From positions 1 to 39,888 of the forward strand of contig JBOFWQ010000165.1 of the NCBI GenBank assembly GCA_051653685.1: 39,888 nucleotides of DNA, given 5' to 3'. A program made the translations under genes and the position numbers. The notes beneath the pieces are model-generated. The model saw only the letters and a list, made by a program, of their open reading frames with translations, did no database searches and was not told where the DNA came from. Source of the stretch: Faucicola sp937889485 (GTDB lineage: Bacteria > Pseudomonadota > Gammaproteobacteria > Pseudomonadales > Moraxellaceae). Position 1 is the first letter of the stretch, and each line of letters opens with the position of its first letter. Shown here piece by piece: positions 7,897 to 16,170 of this stretch.

Positions 7897-8767
7897 CAAC
7901 AACATCATGGCAGAAAACACGATTCAACTAAGCGGTAACCACGCCAAATACTACAAAACCCACCACCCCAGTGCCAAAAAAACCGCACATTTTTATGGGG
8001 GCAACGGCTTTGCATTGGGCGTCTATCAGCCGCTCATCAATGACCTTGCTCAACACCTAAATCTTACCGCCCTCACTCTGCGCGGCGAATGGCATGACAA
8101 ACCCACCGCCAATACCCTCACCCGCGAGCAAGATGCCGATCTATTGATTGAATTTTTGCAAAAAACCCAAGATAAACCCGTAGTAGGTATTGGGCATTCT
8201 CAAGGGGCAACTGCCACCGCCATCGCGGCTGCCAAATGCCCAGCGCTATTTAGCCAGCTATTTTTGCTTGAACCAGTTACCTTCACCAAGCAACAAACCC
8301 TGCTATATAATCGCCTGCCGCGGTGGCTAAAAATGACCCAAGAGCCCTTTAAAAGTACCGAGCAAAAGCAAGCCGACTGGCGCAGTGTAGAAGACTACTA
8401 CCAGTATCTACGCCAACACAAAGCTTACAAACGCGTGAGCGATGCCCATCTACTGACGTATGCCAACAACAGCTTGATGGCGACCGCGGATGGCACCTTA
8501 TCATTACGCTTTGCGCCCGCCCAAGAGCTTGCCAACTATTTTGGGACACCATTTATCAATTCGGCATTGGCAACACTGATAGCCGCCAAACAGGTGCCTG
8601 TGCATTTGGTAATTGGCAAACCGTCAATGTTTATCAGTGAAAAAGTGCGACAAACTTGGGATAAATTTGTACCCCGTGAGTCCATTACAGTGCTTAATGA
8701 TTATGGGCATTTATTGCCGTTAGAAGCGCCCGCCCTATGTGCTAAGCTGATTATTGAAAAATGTTGA
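7889..8767 (+). CDS. alpha/beta-hydrolase fold protein
   Basis: A protein of about 292 residues with the alpha/beta-hydrolase fold. The HFYGGNGF stretch fits the oxyanion region, GIGHSQGA is the nucleophile elbow with Ser, and the His of YGHLLPLE near the end is the likely catalytic histidine. No signal peptide is seen, so it is probably cytosolic. The ATG at 7889 overlaps the ABC gene stop (ATGACTAA) and suggests coupling; ATG 7907 is an alternative. The frame is open back to 7844, but that part lies inside the ABC gene. It may be an esterase or lipase acting on something linked to the transporter; this is inference from position only. Confidence 0.75.
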   Translation: MTNNNIMAENTIQLSGNHAKYYKTHHPSAKKTAHFYGGNGFALGVYQPLINDLAQHLNLTALTLRGEWHDKPTANTLTREQDADLLIEFLQKTQDKPVVGIGHSQGATATAIAAAKCPALFSQLFLLEPVTFTKQQTLLYNRLPRWLKMTQEPFKSTEQKQADWRSVEDYYQYLRQHKAYKRVSDAHLLTYANNSLMATADGTLSLRFAPAQELANYFGTPFINSALATLIAAKQVPVHLVIGKPSMFISEKVRQTWDKFVPRESITVLNDYGHLLPLEAPALCAKLIIEKC

Positions 8768-8826
8768 CCTAACCCGTCAATATGACTATATTTGTCCCCC
8801 ATCCTTGCCATAACCTACCCAAAACC

Positions 8827-8862
8827 AAAAAGGTTAAGTCAGGACGTATTGACTTAACCTTT
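8827..8862. terminator. bidirectional hairpin between convergent genes
   Basis: A perfect 13-base stem (8829-8841 with 8850-8862) and an 8-base loop lie between the plus-strand hydrolase and the minus-strand secreted protein. A short A run on one side and T run on the other would give brief U tracts in both transcripts. The U tracts are modest, so termination may be partial. Confidence 0.6.
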
Positions 8863-8945
8863 CGTCAGATAGCAACGAATTAATCAGTAATCAATCAAAT
8901 AGGACTAATTAAAAAAAGGACTAATTAATATAGCCACCTAACCAC

Positions 8946-9428
8946 CTAAAAAAGTAACGCTTCTGGAAAATTAACCACAATCGCTTTGTTGGGATCGCAG
9001 CGCAAATTTGTGACGTAGGTTGCCTCGTCATAATGCGCTGTGGTGGCTTTGGACACCGTGACGCCCTCTTCGGTTGGGTGCTCATCGGTTAAGCGATCGG
9101 TTGCCGTGTACACAGTGTAATAATAATCGCCATTTTGCAGTACCAAATTTGACCAAATATGACGCCCCACGCCTGCCCATAATGGTGAACGGGCGATAGC
9201 CGCCTTTTTATCATCTTCAAACACCAGTTCAGGGTGGGCGGCTTTGCCAAACTGATAGCGGAAGCGGTTGTTGTATTCGGTCACTAATACGGGCTTGTGA
9301 TTGGTGGTGGTGCAAGAAAAAATCACCTTGCCATGGGCAGTGATAGGGCTTGGAGGTTTGGTGGCGGCTTGCGCGGGTAGAGCAGCTGCGACCAAAATCA
9401 GCATAAGACTGGCTTGTTGTTTTTTCAT
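8946..9428 (-). CDS. secreted protein of unknown function
   Basis: A 160-residue protein that I do not recognise. The first 22-23 residues form a signal peptide: KKQQ, a hydrophobic core and an ALPAQA-A cleavage site without a lipobox Cys. The mature part has a FSCTT segment, many Tyr/Thr/His residues, and a second Cys near the end (LRCDPNK), so one disulfide is possible. The ATG at 9426-9428 is chosen because AGGG lies seven bases upstream and it begins a clean signal peptide; a GTG five codons upstream also keeps the frame open. It starts 32 bases after hisA ends and is probably co-transcribed with it. A periplasmic location is likely. Confidence 0.65.
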   Translation of the reverse strand: MKKQQASLMLILVAAALPAQAATKPPSPITAHGKVIFSCTTTNHKPVLVTEYNNRFRYQFGKAAHPELVFEDDKKAAIARSPLWAGVGRHIWSNLVLQNGDYYYTVYTATDRLTDEHPTEEGVTVSKATTAHYDEATYVTNLRCDPNKAIVVNFPEALLF

Positions 9429-9460
9429 ACTTTTCCCTATCACGTTTTTTTAAGAGGCGG

Positions 9461-10198
9461 TTAGCTGTCTAGCAGTGCTTGCGCGGCAGCGATATCCAGT
9501 GTGCCTTCATAAATCGCTCGGCCTGTAATAATGCCTGCTAAGTGCTGGCTATAGGGTTTTAAGTTTTCGATGTCTTGTAAATCGGTGACGCCGCCCGAGG
9601 CAATGACAGGGATACCTGAGTACTGTGCCAAGTTGATGGTTTGCTCCACGTTGACCCCTTGCATCATGCCATCACGGGCAATATCGGTATAAACAATACT
9701 AGACACCCCCGCATCAGCAAAGCGCTTTGCCAAGTCCACTGCCTTAGTATTGGTGACGTTTGCCCAGCCGTGAGTAGCGACCATGCCGTCTTTGGCATCA
9801 ATACCCACGATAATATGCCCTGCAAACTCGCGGCAGGCTTCTTCAACAAACTCAGGTTGTTCTACCGCTTTGGTGCCAATAATAATATACGTGAGCCCAG
9901 CTTCTAAATAGTGGCGAATGGTCTCAAGGCTCCGCACGCCGCCGCCCAGCTGAATGGGCAGTGTGGGGTGCGCTTTGGCAATTGCGGTTACCACTTCTTT
10001 GTGCACAGGTACACCATCAAATGCGCCGTTTAAGTCCACAAGGTGCAAGCGTCTGGCGCCTTCTTTGACCCAGCGATCTGCCATAGCCACAGGGTCATCA
10101 CTAAACACGGTATCATCTTCCATGCGTCCTTGTTTTAGACGCACACATTTACCGTCTTTTAGATCAATGGCGGGGATGATTAAGGTGGAGTGGCTCAT
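9461..10198 (-). CDS. hisA: ProFAR isomerase, histidine biosynthesis
   Basis: A 245-residue (beta/alpha)8-barrel of the HisA/HisF family. HisA converts ProFAR to PRFAR in histidine synthesis. The first strand has IPAIDLKDGKCVRL with the catalytic Asp12. The QLGGGVRS and ASGGVTD segments are the two phosphate-binding glycine motifs, and YTDIARDGM carries the second catalytic Asp typical of HisA rather than HisF. The ATG is preceded by AAGGA at eight bases. hisF lies 19 kb away in this window, so the his genes are not in one operon here. Confidence 0.96.
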   Translation of the reverse strand: MSHSTLIIPAIDLKDGKCVRLKQGRMEDDTVFSDDPVAMADRWVKEGARRLHLVDLNGAFDGVPVHKEVVTAIAKAHPTLPIQLGGGVRSLETIRHYLEAGLTYIIIGTKAVEQPEFVEEACREFAGHIIVGIDAKDGMVATHGWANVTNTKAVDLAKRFADAGVSSIVYTDIARDGMMQGVNVEQTINLAQYSGIPVIASGGVTDLQDIENLKPYSQHLAGIITGRAIYEGTLDIAAAQALLDS

Positions 10199-10283
10199 GA
10201 AAATATCCTTTGATAATAAAAAAGAAATGGCAAATATGCTGGGTTTGCTAGTATAGCGTTAGAATTGTCACATAATTTTACCG

Positions 10284-10289
10284 TATAAT
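10284..10289 (+). promoter_or_regulatory. possible -10 box upstream of nhaD
   Basis: A consensus TATAAT lies in the 155-base divergent gap between hisA and nhaD. TTGTCA at 10265-10270 is only 13 bases away, too close for a standard -35. A second candidate, TATAAA at 10317-10322 preceded by TTGG, is nearer the gene. Either could drive nhaD. Confidence 0.35.
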
Positions 10290-10353
10290 ATCTATTTTTA
10301 GTGAAATATTTTTTGGTATAAAATTTGGTTGGCGAAGCCATAAGGACTGCAGC

Positions 10354-11820
10354 ATGTCGCTTTATTTTTTGATTGCGATGGTATTTATATTGGGGTACAT
10401 GGCGATTGCTTTTGAGCATAATATCCATGTCAATAAAGCAGCAAGTGCGTTGATTACTGCAATCGCTTTGTGGGTGATTTTAAGTTTTGGTATTGACCAA
10501 TTGGTTGCCAATCATGCGGTGAGTGTACCGATTACCGACCATCAAGCCTCGCTACATTTTGTAGGTGAGCAGCTGCGCGAGCATTTGGCAGAAATTGCCG
10601 AGATTTTGTTTTTCTTAATGGGCGCCATGGCGATTGTTGAATTGATTGACGCCCATGATGGTTTTCGGGTGATCACCGATAAAATCCATACCAAAAGTGC
10701 CAGCAAATTATTGGCGATTGTGACCATTTTAACCTTCTTTTTGTCCTCGTTATTGGACAATTTGACTACCACTATTGTGATGGTATCTTTGGTATCCAAA
10801 TTAATTAGCGATCAAAAAATGCGTTGGTATTTTGCAGGGATGATTGTGATTGCTGCCAACGCAGGGGGGGCGTGGTCACCTGTGGGCGATGTCACTACCA
10901 CGATGCTATGGATTGGCGGTCAAATTACTACCACAGGTATTATGGTTAATGTCTTTTTACCCAGTATTTTATGTGCGCTTGTGCCGTTGGGGCTGGTGAT
11001 GATGCAGCTAAAAGGTCAGCAGGTGGCGCCGCCCATATTGGCAAACAGTTCAACCACCCATACGCCGAGTAATCATCAGCCGATTGAAACCCAAATTGAT
11101 CATCTACGCACCACCATCAAAACCAACACCCAGCAAAGCATCAGCCAAGCAAAACGCACAGGCGTGTTGGCATTGGGTATTGGTGCACTGGCTTTTGTGC
11201 CTATTTTTAAAACCATTACCCATTTACCGCCCTATGTGGGCGTGTTATTTGGTTTGGCAATTTTATGGATTGTCACTGAAATCATGCACCGCCACCAAGA
11301 TGACTATATCCGCGAACGTATTGGCGTAGAAGGGGTGTTAAGCCGTATTGACATGCCCAGTATTTTATTTTTTCTGGGTATCTTGCTATCGGTTGCGGCA
11401 TTGGCAACCGCGGGTGTGCTAGGCGATGTGGCAAAATGGCTGGATGCCACGTTTGGCAATGTTTATGTAATCAATGTCATGATTGGGCTGTTGTCATCTA
11501 TCGTGGATAACGTGCCGTTGGTGGCAGGGGCGATGAATATGTACCCACTGGCAACCGATGCTAGCATTGCGCAAGCCGCTGCCAGTGAGGCTGCACGCCT
11601 TGATCTATTTCGCAGTGATGGGGTGTTTTGGGAGTTTTTGGCATACTGTGCAGGCACAGGCGGTAGTTGTTTGATTATCGGCTCGGCTGCGGGCGTAGCC
11701 GCCATGGGCATGGAAAAAATCCCTTTTATGTGGTATATGAAAAACATCACATGGCTTGCTATCACGGGGTATTTGGTGGGGGCAGGGGCATACGTGCTGA
11801 TTGAAACATTGCTACACTAA
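10354..11820 (+). CDS. nhaD: NhaD-type Na+/H+ antiporter
   Basis: A 488-residue polytopic membrane protein with about a dozen hydrophobic segments. It matches NhaD, an ion-transporter-superfamily antiporter that expels Na+ in exchange for H+. Telling segments are the paired SSLLDNLTTTIV and SSIVDNVPLVAGAMN motifs, each with a buried Asp-Asn, and the GGAWSPVGDVTTTMLW loop. A hydrophilic stretch at roughly 225-275 forms a large loop rich in Thr, Gln and His. AAGGA stands eight bases before the ATG. A run of seven G (10864-10870) lies within the coding region. It supports survival in salty or alkaline conditions. Confidence 0.93.
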   Translation: MSLYFLIAMVFILGYMAIAFEHNIHVNKAASALITAIALWVILSFGIDQLVANHAVSVPITDHQASLHFVGEQLREHLAEIAEILFFLMGAMAIVELIDAHDGFRVITDKIHTKSASKLLAIVTILTFFLSSLLDNLTTTIVMVSLVSKLISDQKMRWYFAGMIVIAANAGGAWSPVGDVTTTMLWIGGQITTTGIMVNVFLPSILCALVPLGLVMMQLKGQQVAPPILANSSTTHTPSNHQPIETQIDHLRTTIKTNTQQSISQAKRTGVLALGIGALAFVPIFKTITHLPPYVGVLFGLAILWIVTEIMHRHQDDYIRERIGVEGVLSRIDMPSILFFLGILLSVAALATAGVLGDVAKWLDATFGNVYVINVMIGLLSSIVDNVPLVAGAMNMYPLATDASIAQAAASEAARLDLFRSDGVFWEFLAYCAGTGGSCLIIGSAAGVAAMGMEKIPFMWYMKNITWLAITGYLVGAGAYVLIETLLH

Positions 11821-11860
11821 CTCACACCAACACAAAGCCACACCAACACCTAATCCTACA

Positions 11861-11893
11861 GGCGCTGCATCATTTGTTTGTCCAAGCAGCGCC
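11861..11893 (+). terminator. GC-rich hairpin after nhaD
   Basis: GGCGCTGC (11861-11868) and GCAGCGCC (11886-11893) form a perfect 8-base stem with a 17-base loop, 40 bases after the nhaD stop. No U tract follows, so this may stabilise mRNA or need Rho rather than act as a classical terminator. Confidence 0.4.
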
Positions 11894-11941
11894 TCCCACG
11901 CGTTAATACCACAAAAAATCAAAAATTTCATCAAAAACCTG

Positions 11942-11968
11942 TTGATTTTTGCAAAAATATGCTAAACT
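11942..11968 (+). promoter_or_regulatory. predicted promoter of the rpsP operon
   Basis: TGCTAAACT is an extended -10 element (hexamer 11963-11968). TTGATT at 11942-11947 is a possible -35 with a short 15-base spacer. Transcription would begin near 11975, leaving a leader of just over 100 bases. Confidence 0.5.
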
Positions 11969-12000
11969 ATTGCCCTTTTTGGTGTACCTAAATAAAGCGC

Positions 12001-12072
12001 AGCCTATCACCTGATAGCTTGCTAATTTGATTAGGTCTTTTAGGCTCTAACCACTGAATTTACATTCAATAG
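12001..12072 (+). promoter_or_regulatory. structured 5' leader of the ribosomal-protein operon
   Basis: Three perfect hairpins stand in a row: CTATCA/TGATAG (12004-12017), CTAAT/ATTAG (12022-12034) and TGAAT/ATTCA (12055-12068). AGCC at 12001-12004 can also pair with GGCT at 12043-12046 and enclose the first two. The ribosome site AGAGAGA follows directly. This arrangement suggests autoregulation by a product of the operon, but no known leader family is matched by eye. Confidence 0.45.
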
Positions 12073-12082
12073 AGAGAACATT

Positions 12083-12340
12083 ATGGTAGTTATCCGTTTA
12101 CAACGCGGCGGTGCTAAAAAACGCCCATTTTATCAAATCGTCGTAACTGACTCACGCAATCCCCGTGACGGTCGTTACATCGAAAACATTGGTTTTTTTA
12201 ACCCATTGGCACAAGGTCAAGAAGTCCCTGTTCGTATCAATGCTGATGCCTATCAAGCATGGATCAACAAAGGTGCACAACCCTCTGACCGTGTTGCAGC
12301 CTTATTCAAAAAAGTTAGCAAAGCACAAGCCACAGCTTAA
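12083..12340 (+). CDS. rpsP: 30S ribosomal protein S16
   Basis: The 85 residues match bacterial S16 in length and sequence. They begin MVVIRLQRGGAKKRPFYQIV and continue with the SRNPRDGRYIENIGFFNP core found in nearly all S16 proteins. S16 binds 16S rRNA early in 30S assembly. AGAGAGA precedes the ATG. It heads the operon rpsP-rimM-trmD-rplS, the standard gammaproteobacterial order. Confidence 0.98.
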   Translation: MVVIRLQRGGAKKRPFYQIVVTDSRNPRDGRYIENIGFFNPLAQGQEVPVRINADAYQAWINKGAQPSDRVAALFKKVSKAQATA

Positions 12341-12384
12341 GACTTTGCTTTTGACTTAAAAATTAAGCAACGCGCGGGATCCTT

Positions 12385-12930
12385 ATGACAATTCAACCCA
12401 CAGACACATCGGCAAGCGGACTTATTAAAGTCGCTGAGCTCAAAAAGCCTTACGGCATTCACGGCTGGTTGTGGTTGTTTAGTTATACTGAAGACCGCGA
12501 AGCTATTTTTGCAATGCAGCCTTGGGTCATTAACACGGCAATGGGTCAAAAAACCCTTACCGTAAAAAATTGGCGTCCACAGGGCAAAGGGTATGTGGTA
12601 CAACTTAACGAAGTACCCGACCGCAACATGGCAGAAACCATGTTTGGGGTAAGCATCTGGGCAGAAAAAACCAATCTGTCTGAACTTGCCGAAGACGAAT
12701 ACTATTGGTCAGACTTAATTGGTTTGACGGTCGTGAGCCAGCCAGATGACGTGATTTTAGGACGCGTTAAAGAGCTGTTTGAAACAGGCGCTCACGCCAT
12801 CATGGTGGTTCAACCTACCGCTGATAGCGTGGATGGTGAGGAACGTCTCATCCCTTGGCACAAACAAACAGTGGTTGACGTGAATCTAGCCGCTAACACC
12901 ATGTTGGTTGATTGGGGACGTGATTACTAA
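12385..12930 (+). CDS. rimM: 16S rRNA processing protein RimM
   Basis: A 181-residue RimM, which assists maturation of the 30S head domain and binds S19. The N-terminal RimM domain carries VAELKKPYGIHGWLWL (the usual G-K-I/P-hGI-kGe motif), and the EDEYYWSDLIGLTV segment opens the C-terminal PRC-barrel domain, which ends near IPWHKQTVVDVNL. It starts 44 bases after rpsP. The ribosome site is weak (GGGA), and an upstream in-frame start is not evident. The length is normal for the family. Confidence 0.95.
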   Translation: MTIQPTDTSASGLIKVAELKKPYGIHGWLWLFSYTEDREAIFAMQPWVINTAMGQKTLTVKNWRPQGKGYVVQLNEVPDRNMAETMFGVSIWAEKTNLSELAEDEYYWSDLIGLTVVSQPDDVILGRVKELFETGAHAIMVVQPTADSVDGEERLIPWHKQTVVDVNLAANTMLVDWGRDY

Positions 12931-13012
12931 GCATAAAGTTTGCCGAGGTGTGAGTTAGATGGCACCGCAATGGACAAATTTGACGTTTAGTGTACGGTAA
13001 TGGGATTAGACA

Positions 13013-13783
13013 ATGTTTTTTGCGGTGATTACAATCTTACCCGAAATGTTTGCTAGCATTACCGACTATGGCATCACGTCACGGGCATTGAGCCGCCACC
13101 AAGCGGAGATTTTGCTCATTAATCCAAGAGACTTTACAACGGATAATTATCGACGCATTGATGAACGTCCATTTGGTGGTGGCGCTGGCATGGTCATGAT
13201 GGCAGAACCATTGGCAAAAGCCATTGAATTTGCCAAAGAGGCTGCCAAGGCGCGCGGCAAAAACTGTCCTGTGGTGTATTTATCGCCGCAAGGCAAGACG
13301 TTGAACGAAAGCGGTGTCTTGGATTTTTGTCAACATGACGGACTGATTTTATTATGTGGTCGTTATGAAGGCATTGATGAGCGTTTGATACAGCAATATG
13401 TCGATATTGAATGCTCTATCGGTGATTATGTATTGACGGGGGGTGAGCTACCTGCCATGGTCTTGATGGATAGCGTAATACGGCGTCTGCCCAATGTGAT
13501 GGGCGATGACTTATCAGCACAGCAAGATTCATTTGTGGATGGGCTGCTTGATTATCCGCAGTACACCAAGCCCACAGAGTTTGCAGGTATGGCAGTGCCT
13601 GAGGTGTTATTATCAGGACATCATGCCAATATCGCCAAGTGGCGCTTTATTCAGCAGGTCAAGTACACCCAAGCCAAACGCCCAGACCTTTGGCAAGTAT
13701 TCGTCCCAACCAAACAGCAACAAAAATGGCTCCAAGCAGCAGACGTGACTGCCGCTCATTGCCAACCAGATTCATCCACTTGA
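13013..13783 (+). CDS. trmD: tRNA (guanine37-N1)-methyltransferase
   Basis: A 256-residue SPOUT-class methyltransferase that makes m1G37 in tRNA from S-adenosylmethionine. The trefoil-knot cofactor site is visible as YLSPQGKTL, LLCGRYEGIDERL and SIGDYVLTGGELPA. Other conserved segments are FGGGAGMVM near residue 60 and the C-terminal VLLSGHHANIAKWR. It acts as a cytosolic dimer. An 82-base gap separates it from rimM, and GGGA lies eight bases before the ATG. Confidence 0.97.
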   Translation: MFFAVITILPEMFASITDYGITSRALSRHQAEILLINPRDFTTDNYRRIDERPFGGGAGMVMMAEPLAKAIEFAKEAAKARGKNCPVVYLSPQGKTLNESGVLDFCQHDGLILLCGRYEGIDERLIQQYVDIECSIGDYVLTGGELPAMVLMDSVIRRLPNVMGDDLSAQQDSFVDGLLDYPQYTKPTEFAGMAVPEVLLSGHHANIAKWRFIQQVKYTQAKRPDLWQVFVPTKQQQKWLQAADVTAAHCQPDSST

Positions 13784-13821
13784 CGGATGACCCAATACGT
13801 GCAAAAGCACATAAGATTAGC

Positions 13822-13877
13822 GGGGAGCATGCGTTTTATGCTGACATTTAGATGACGTCAGCCTAGCCTCTGTCCCC
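13822..13877 (+). promoter_or_regulatory. nested stem-loop in the trmD-rplS gap
   Basis: GCTGAC (13840-13845) pairs with GTCAGC (13857-13862), inside an outer GGGGA (13822-13826) to TCCCC (13873-13877) stem. The structure ends just before the strong rplS ribosome site. It may control L19 translation separately from the rest of the operon, or be an RNA-processing site. Confidence 0.4.
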
Positions 13878-13896
13878 AGTGAGAGGAGAAAATCTC

Positions 13897-14271
13897 ATGA
13901 GTAACAAACATCCATTAGTACAAGCTGTTGAACAAGGTCAATTAAAAACTGACGTACCAAGCTTTGGTCCTGGTGACACTGTTGTTGTCCAAGTTAAAGT
14001 ACGCGAAGGTGACCGTGAGCGTCTACAAGCATTTGAAGGTGTTGTTATCGCTAAACGTAACCGTGGTCTAAACTCTGCGTTTACAGTTCGTAAAATTTCT
14101 AGCGGTGTTGGTGTGGAACGTGCTTTCCAAACACATTCACCTATTATCGCTGGTATTGAAGTGAAACGTCGCGGTGATGTACGCCGTGCCAAACTTTACT
14201 ACCTACGTGATCGTTCTGGTAAATCTGCGCGTATCCGTGAAAAATTATCTGTCCGTAAACAAGAAGCTTAA
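13897..14271 (+). CDS. rplS: 50S ribosomal protein L19
   Basis: The 124 residues match L19. They start MSNKHPLVQAVE and contain FGPGDTVVVQVKVREGDR, the QAFEGVVIAKRNRGLNSAFTVRK core split here for length, and the C-terminal RAKLYYLRDRSGKSARI. L19 lies at the 30S-50S interface. I choose the ATG at 13897 because GAGAGGAG precedes it at a good distance; a GTG at 13879 is in frame but lies before that site. It is the last gene of the rpsP operon, and a terminator hairpin follows. Confidence 0.98.
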   Translation: MSNKHPLVQAVEQGQLKTDVPSFGPGDTVVVQVKVREGDRERLQAFEGVVIAKRNRGLNSAFTVRKISSGVGVERAFQTHSPIIAGIEVKRRGDVRRAKLYYLRDRSGKSARIREKLSVRKQEA

Positions 14272-14370
14272 TTTTTATCAGATATTTTGACACAATCGCC
14301 TAAAGGGTGATGACACTCCTTTAATAATGGTTATTTTTGAGAGTTGTTGTCACCGCACCAAAAAAAGCAA

Positions 14371-14403
14371 AAACCCCAAATTTTTTGAAATTTGGGGTTT
14401 TTT
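14371..14403. terminator. bidirectional intrinsic terminator
   Basis: AAACCCCAAATTT and AAATTTGGGGTTT form a long perfect stem with a tiny loop, flanked by an A run and a T run. It can end rplS transcription on the plus strand and argH-yggX transcription on the minus strand. Confidence 0.88.
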
Positions 14404-14422
14404 GTGGTTTTATTTTGGCAAA

Positions 14423-14710
14423 TTAGGTTTGGGCCGTCCAGCCTTTTGGGCGTTCGTAGTCTTCATTGTCCAAGAATTTGTTGCGCTGTTCGGTCAAAAA
14501 CTTTTTGGCATTGGGGTCAATCATGCTGAGATGATTTTCATTGATGAGCATGGTTTGGTGCTCAAGCCATTCTTGCCATGCTTTGGCAGAGACGGTGTTT
14601 TGAAGTTCTTCACCCAATTTGTTTGGAAACGGTGGTTTTGGCATTTTGGGTAAGTTTTGTTTGTATTTGCGGCACATGACCATGTGGTCTGCGGGGTTGT
14701 ATGTTTGCAT
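14423..14710 (-). CDS. yggX: YggX-type Fe(II)-trafficking protein
   Basis: A 95-residue protein of the YggX family, linked to protection of Fe-S clusters from oxidative damage. The family core is present: C-R-K-Y near the start (conserved Cys), PFPNKLGEEL, and AWQEWLEHQTMLINE. The start at 14710 adds about ten residues compared with usual family members, whose Met would match residue 10 or 12. I keep it because the ATG overlaps the argH stop as TAATG, with AGGAG seven bases upstream. Confidence 0.93.
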   Translation of the reverse strand: MQTYNPADHMVMCRKYKQNLPKMPKPPFPNKLGEELQNTVSAKAWQEWLEHQTMLINENHLSMIDPNAKKFLTEQRNKFLDNEDYERPKGWTAQT

Positions 14711-16128
14711 TAGTTTGCTCCTAGTTGGGTAAGGCGCGCGCGCCCACGCTCGATTGCCATTTTGACTTGATTTGGGGCGGTGCCACCGATATGGTCGCGG
14801 GCGTTCAAAGACCCCTCAAGGGTCAGATAGTCAAACACGTCATCGCCAATCAACTCACTAAAGCCTTTGAGCTCATCAAGCGATAACTCACTCAAGTCCA
14901 CGCCTTTGGCAACGCCCAGCCCTACCGCTTTACCCACTACTTCATGGGCATCTCGAAATGGCAAACCTTTGCGTACCAGGTAATCTGCCAAGTCGGTTGC
15001 GGTGGCATATCCTTTCATGGTAGCGGCGCGCATGTTGTCTTTGTTGGGCACTAGATTTGGCAGCATATCAGCAAATGCCAACAGCGAGCCTGTTAGGGTG
15101 TCCACCACGTCAAACAGGGGTTCTTTGTCTTCTTGGTTGTCTTTGTTGTAGGCAAGGGGCTGATTTTTCATGAGGGTTAATAACGTGACTAGGTCACCAA
15201 AGACGCGTGACGCTTTACCACGCACCAGTTCTGGTACGTCGGGGTTTTTCTTTTGTGGCATGATAGAAGAGCCTGTACAAAAGCGATCGGGCACAAGCAC
15301 AAAGCCAAATTGTGCAGACATCCATAAAATAATTTCTTCACTCATGCGCGATAAGTGCATCATCAAGATACTGGCGGTGCTGGCAAATTCAATGGCAAAA
15401 TCACGGTCGGATACGGCGTCTAGTGAATTTTCGCACACACCTTCAAAGCCTAGTAACGCCGCCGTATAATGGCGTTCAATGGGGTAGGTGGTGCCTGCTA
15501 ACGCCGCTGAACCCAATGGTAGTTGGTTAATACGTTGGCGTCCATCAATGAAGCGTTGACTGTCACGCATCAGCATTTCAAACCATGCCATGACATGGTG
15601 ACCAAAGCTGACGGGCTGGGCGGTTTGTAGGTGGGTAAAGCCTGGCATGATGGTGTCGGTATGCTGGCTTGCCAAATCCAATAAGCCGCTTTGCAATCGC
15701 TTTAAAAGTCCCAAAATGATGTCGGTTTGGTCTCTTAAATACAATCGAATATCCGTTGCAACTTGGTCATTGCGGCTACGCCCTGTGTGGAGTTTTTTAC
15801 CTACGTCACCAATAAGGGCGGTGAGGCGAGATTCTACATTCATGTGTACATCTTCAAGCGCAACTGACCACACAAATTGCCCATCCGCAATCTCTTGTTT
15901 GATTTGGGTTAACCCCGTCACAATTTGGTCTTTTTCATCTGCCGTGATAATACCTGCTTTGGCAAGCATTGTGGCGTGGGCGATTGAGCCTGCAATATCT
16001 TGGTTGGCAAAACGCTGATCAAAGTTGACCGAGGCGGTAAATTCTGCGACAAAACCATCTGTCGCCTCGCTAAAACGTCCACCCCACATACGAGATGTGC
16101 TAGAATCAGCTGAAGTTTGGTTGCTCAT
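14710..16128 (-). CDS. argH: argininosuccinate lyase
   Basis: A 472-residue lyase that splits argininosuccinate into arginine and fumarate, the last step of arginine synthesis. The fumarase/aspartase-superfamily signature GSSIMPQKKNPD is present, with its catalytic Ser. Other marks are MWGGRFSEATD at the start, DVHMNVESRL, GRSRNDQVATD and PGFTHLQTAQP. The ATG at 16126-16128 is chosen; a TTG ten codons upstream keeps the frame open without family sequence. It is co-transcribed with yggX. Only 42 bases separate its start from the divergent sensor gene, so their promoters overlap. Confidence 0.97.
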   Translation of the reverse strand: MSNQTSADSSTSRMWGGRFSEATDGFVAEFTASVNFDQRFANQDIAGSIAHATMLAKAGIITADEKDQIVTGLTQIKQEIADGQFVWSVALEDVHMNVESRLTALIGDVGKKLHTGRSRNDQVATDIRLYLRDQTDIILGLLKRLQSGLLDLASQHTDTIMPGFTHLQTAQPVSFGHHVMAWFEMLMRDSQRFIDGRQRINQLPLGSAALAGTTYPIERHYTAALLGFEGVCENSLDAVSDRDFAIEFASTASILMMHLSRMSEEIILWMSAQFGFVLVPDRFCTGSSIMPQKKNPDVPELVRGKASRVFGDLVTLLTLMKNQPLAYNKDNQEDKEPLFDVVDTLTGSLLAFADMLPNLVPNKDNMRAATMKGYATATDLADYLVRKGLPFRDAHEVVGKAVGLGVAKGVDLSELSLDELKGFSELIGDDVFDYLTLEGSLNARDHIGGTAPNQVKMAIERGRARLTQLGAN

Positions 16129-16170
16129 ATTATGTCCATATTGTGAATAGGTTAACAAGGAATAAAGCGC

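Noticed and set aside
10864..10870. G7 run in nhaD as a phase-variation switch
   Set aside because: It encodes the conserved GGAW segment in frame, and a short G run alone is weak evidence for switching.
14338..14653. Plus-strand frame with Phe/Trp-rich translation
   Set aside because: It spans a terminator and the antisense of yggX, whose family match is clear; the frame has no family sequence.
15170..16018. Two open frames on the plus strand across argH
   Set aside because: They are antisense shadows of argH, which matches its family throughout, and they lack ribosome sites.
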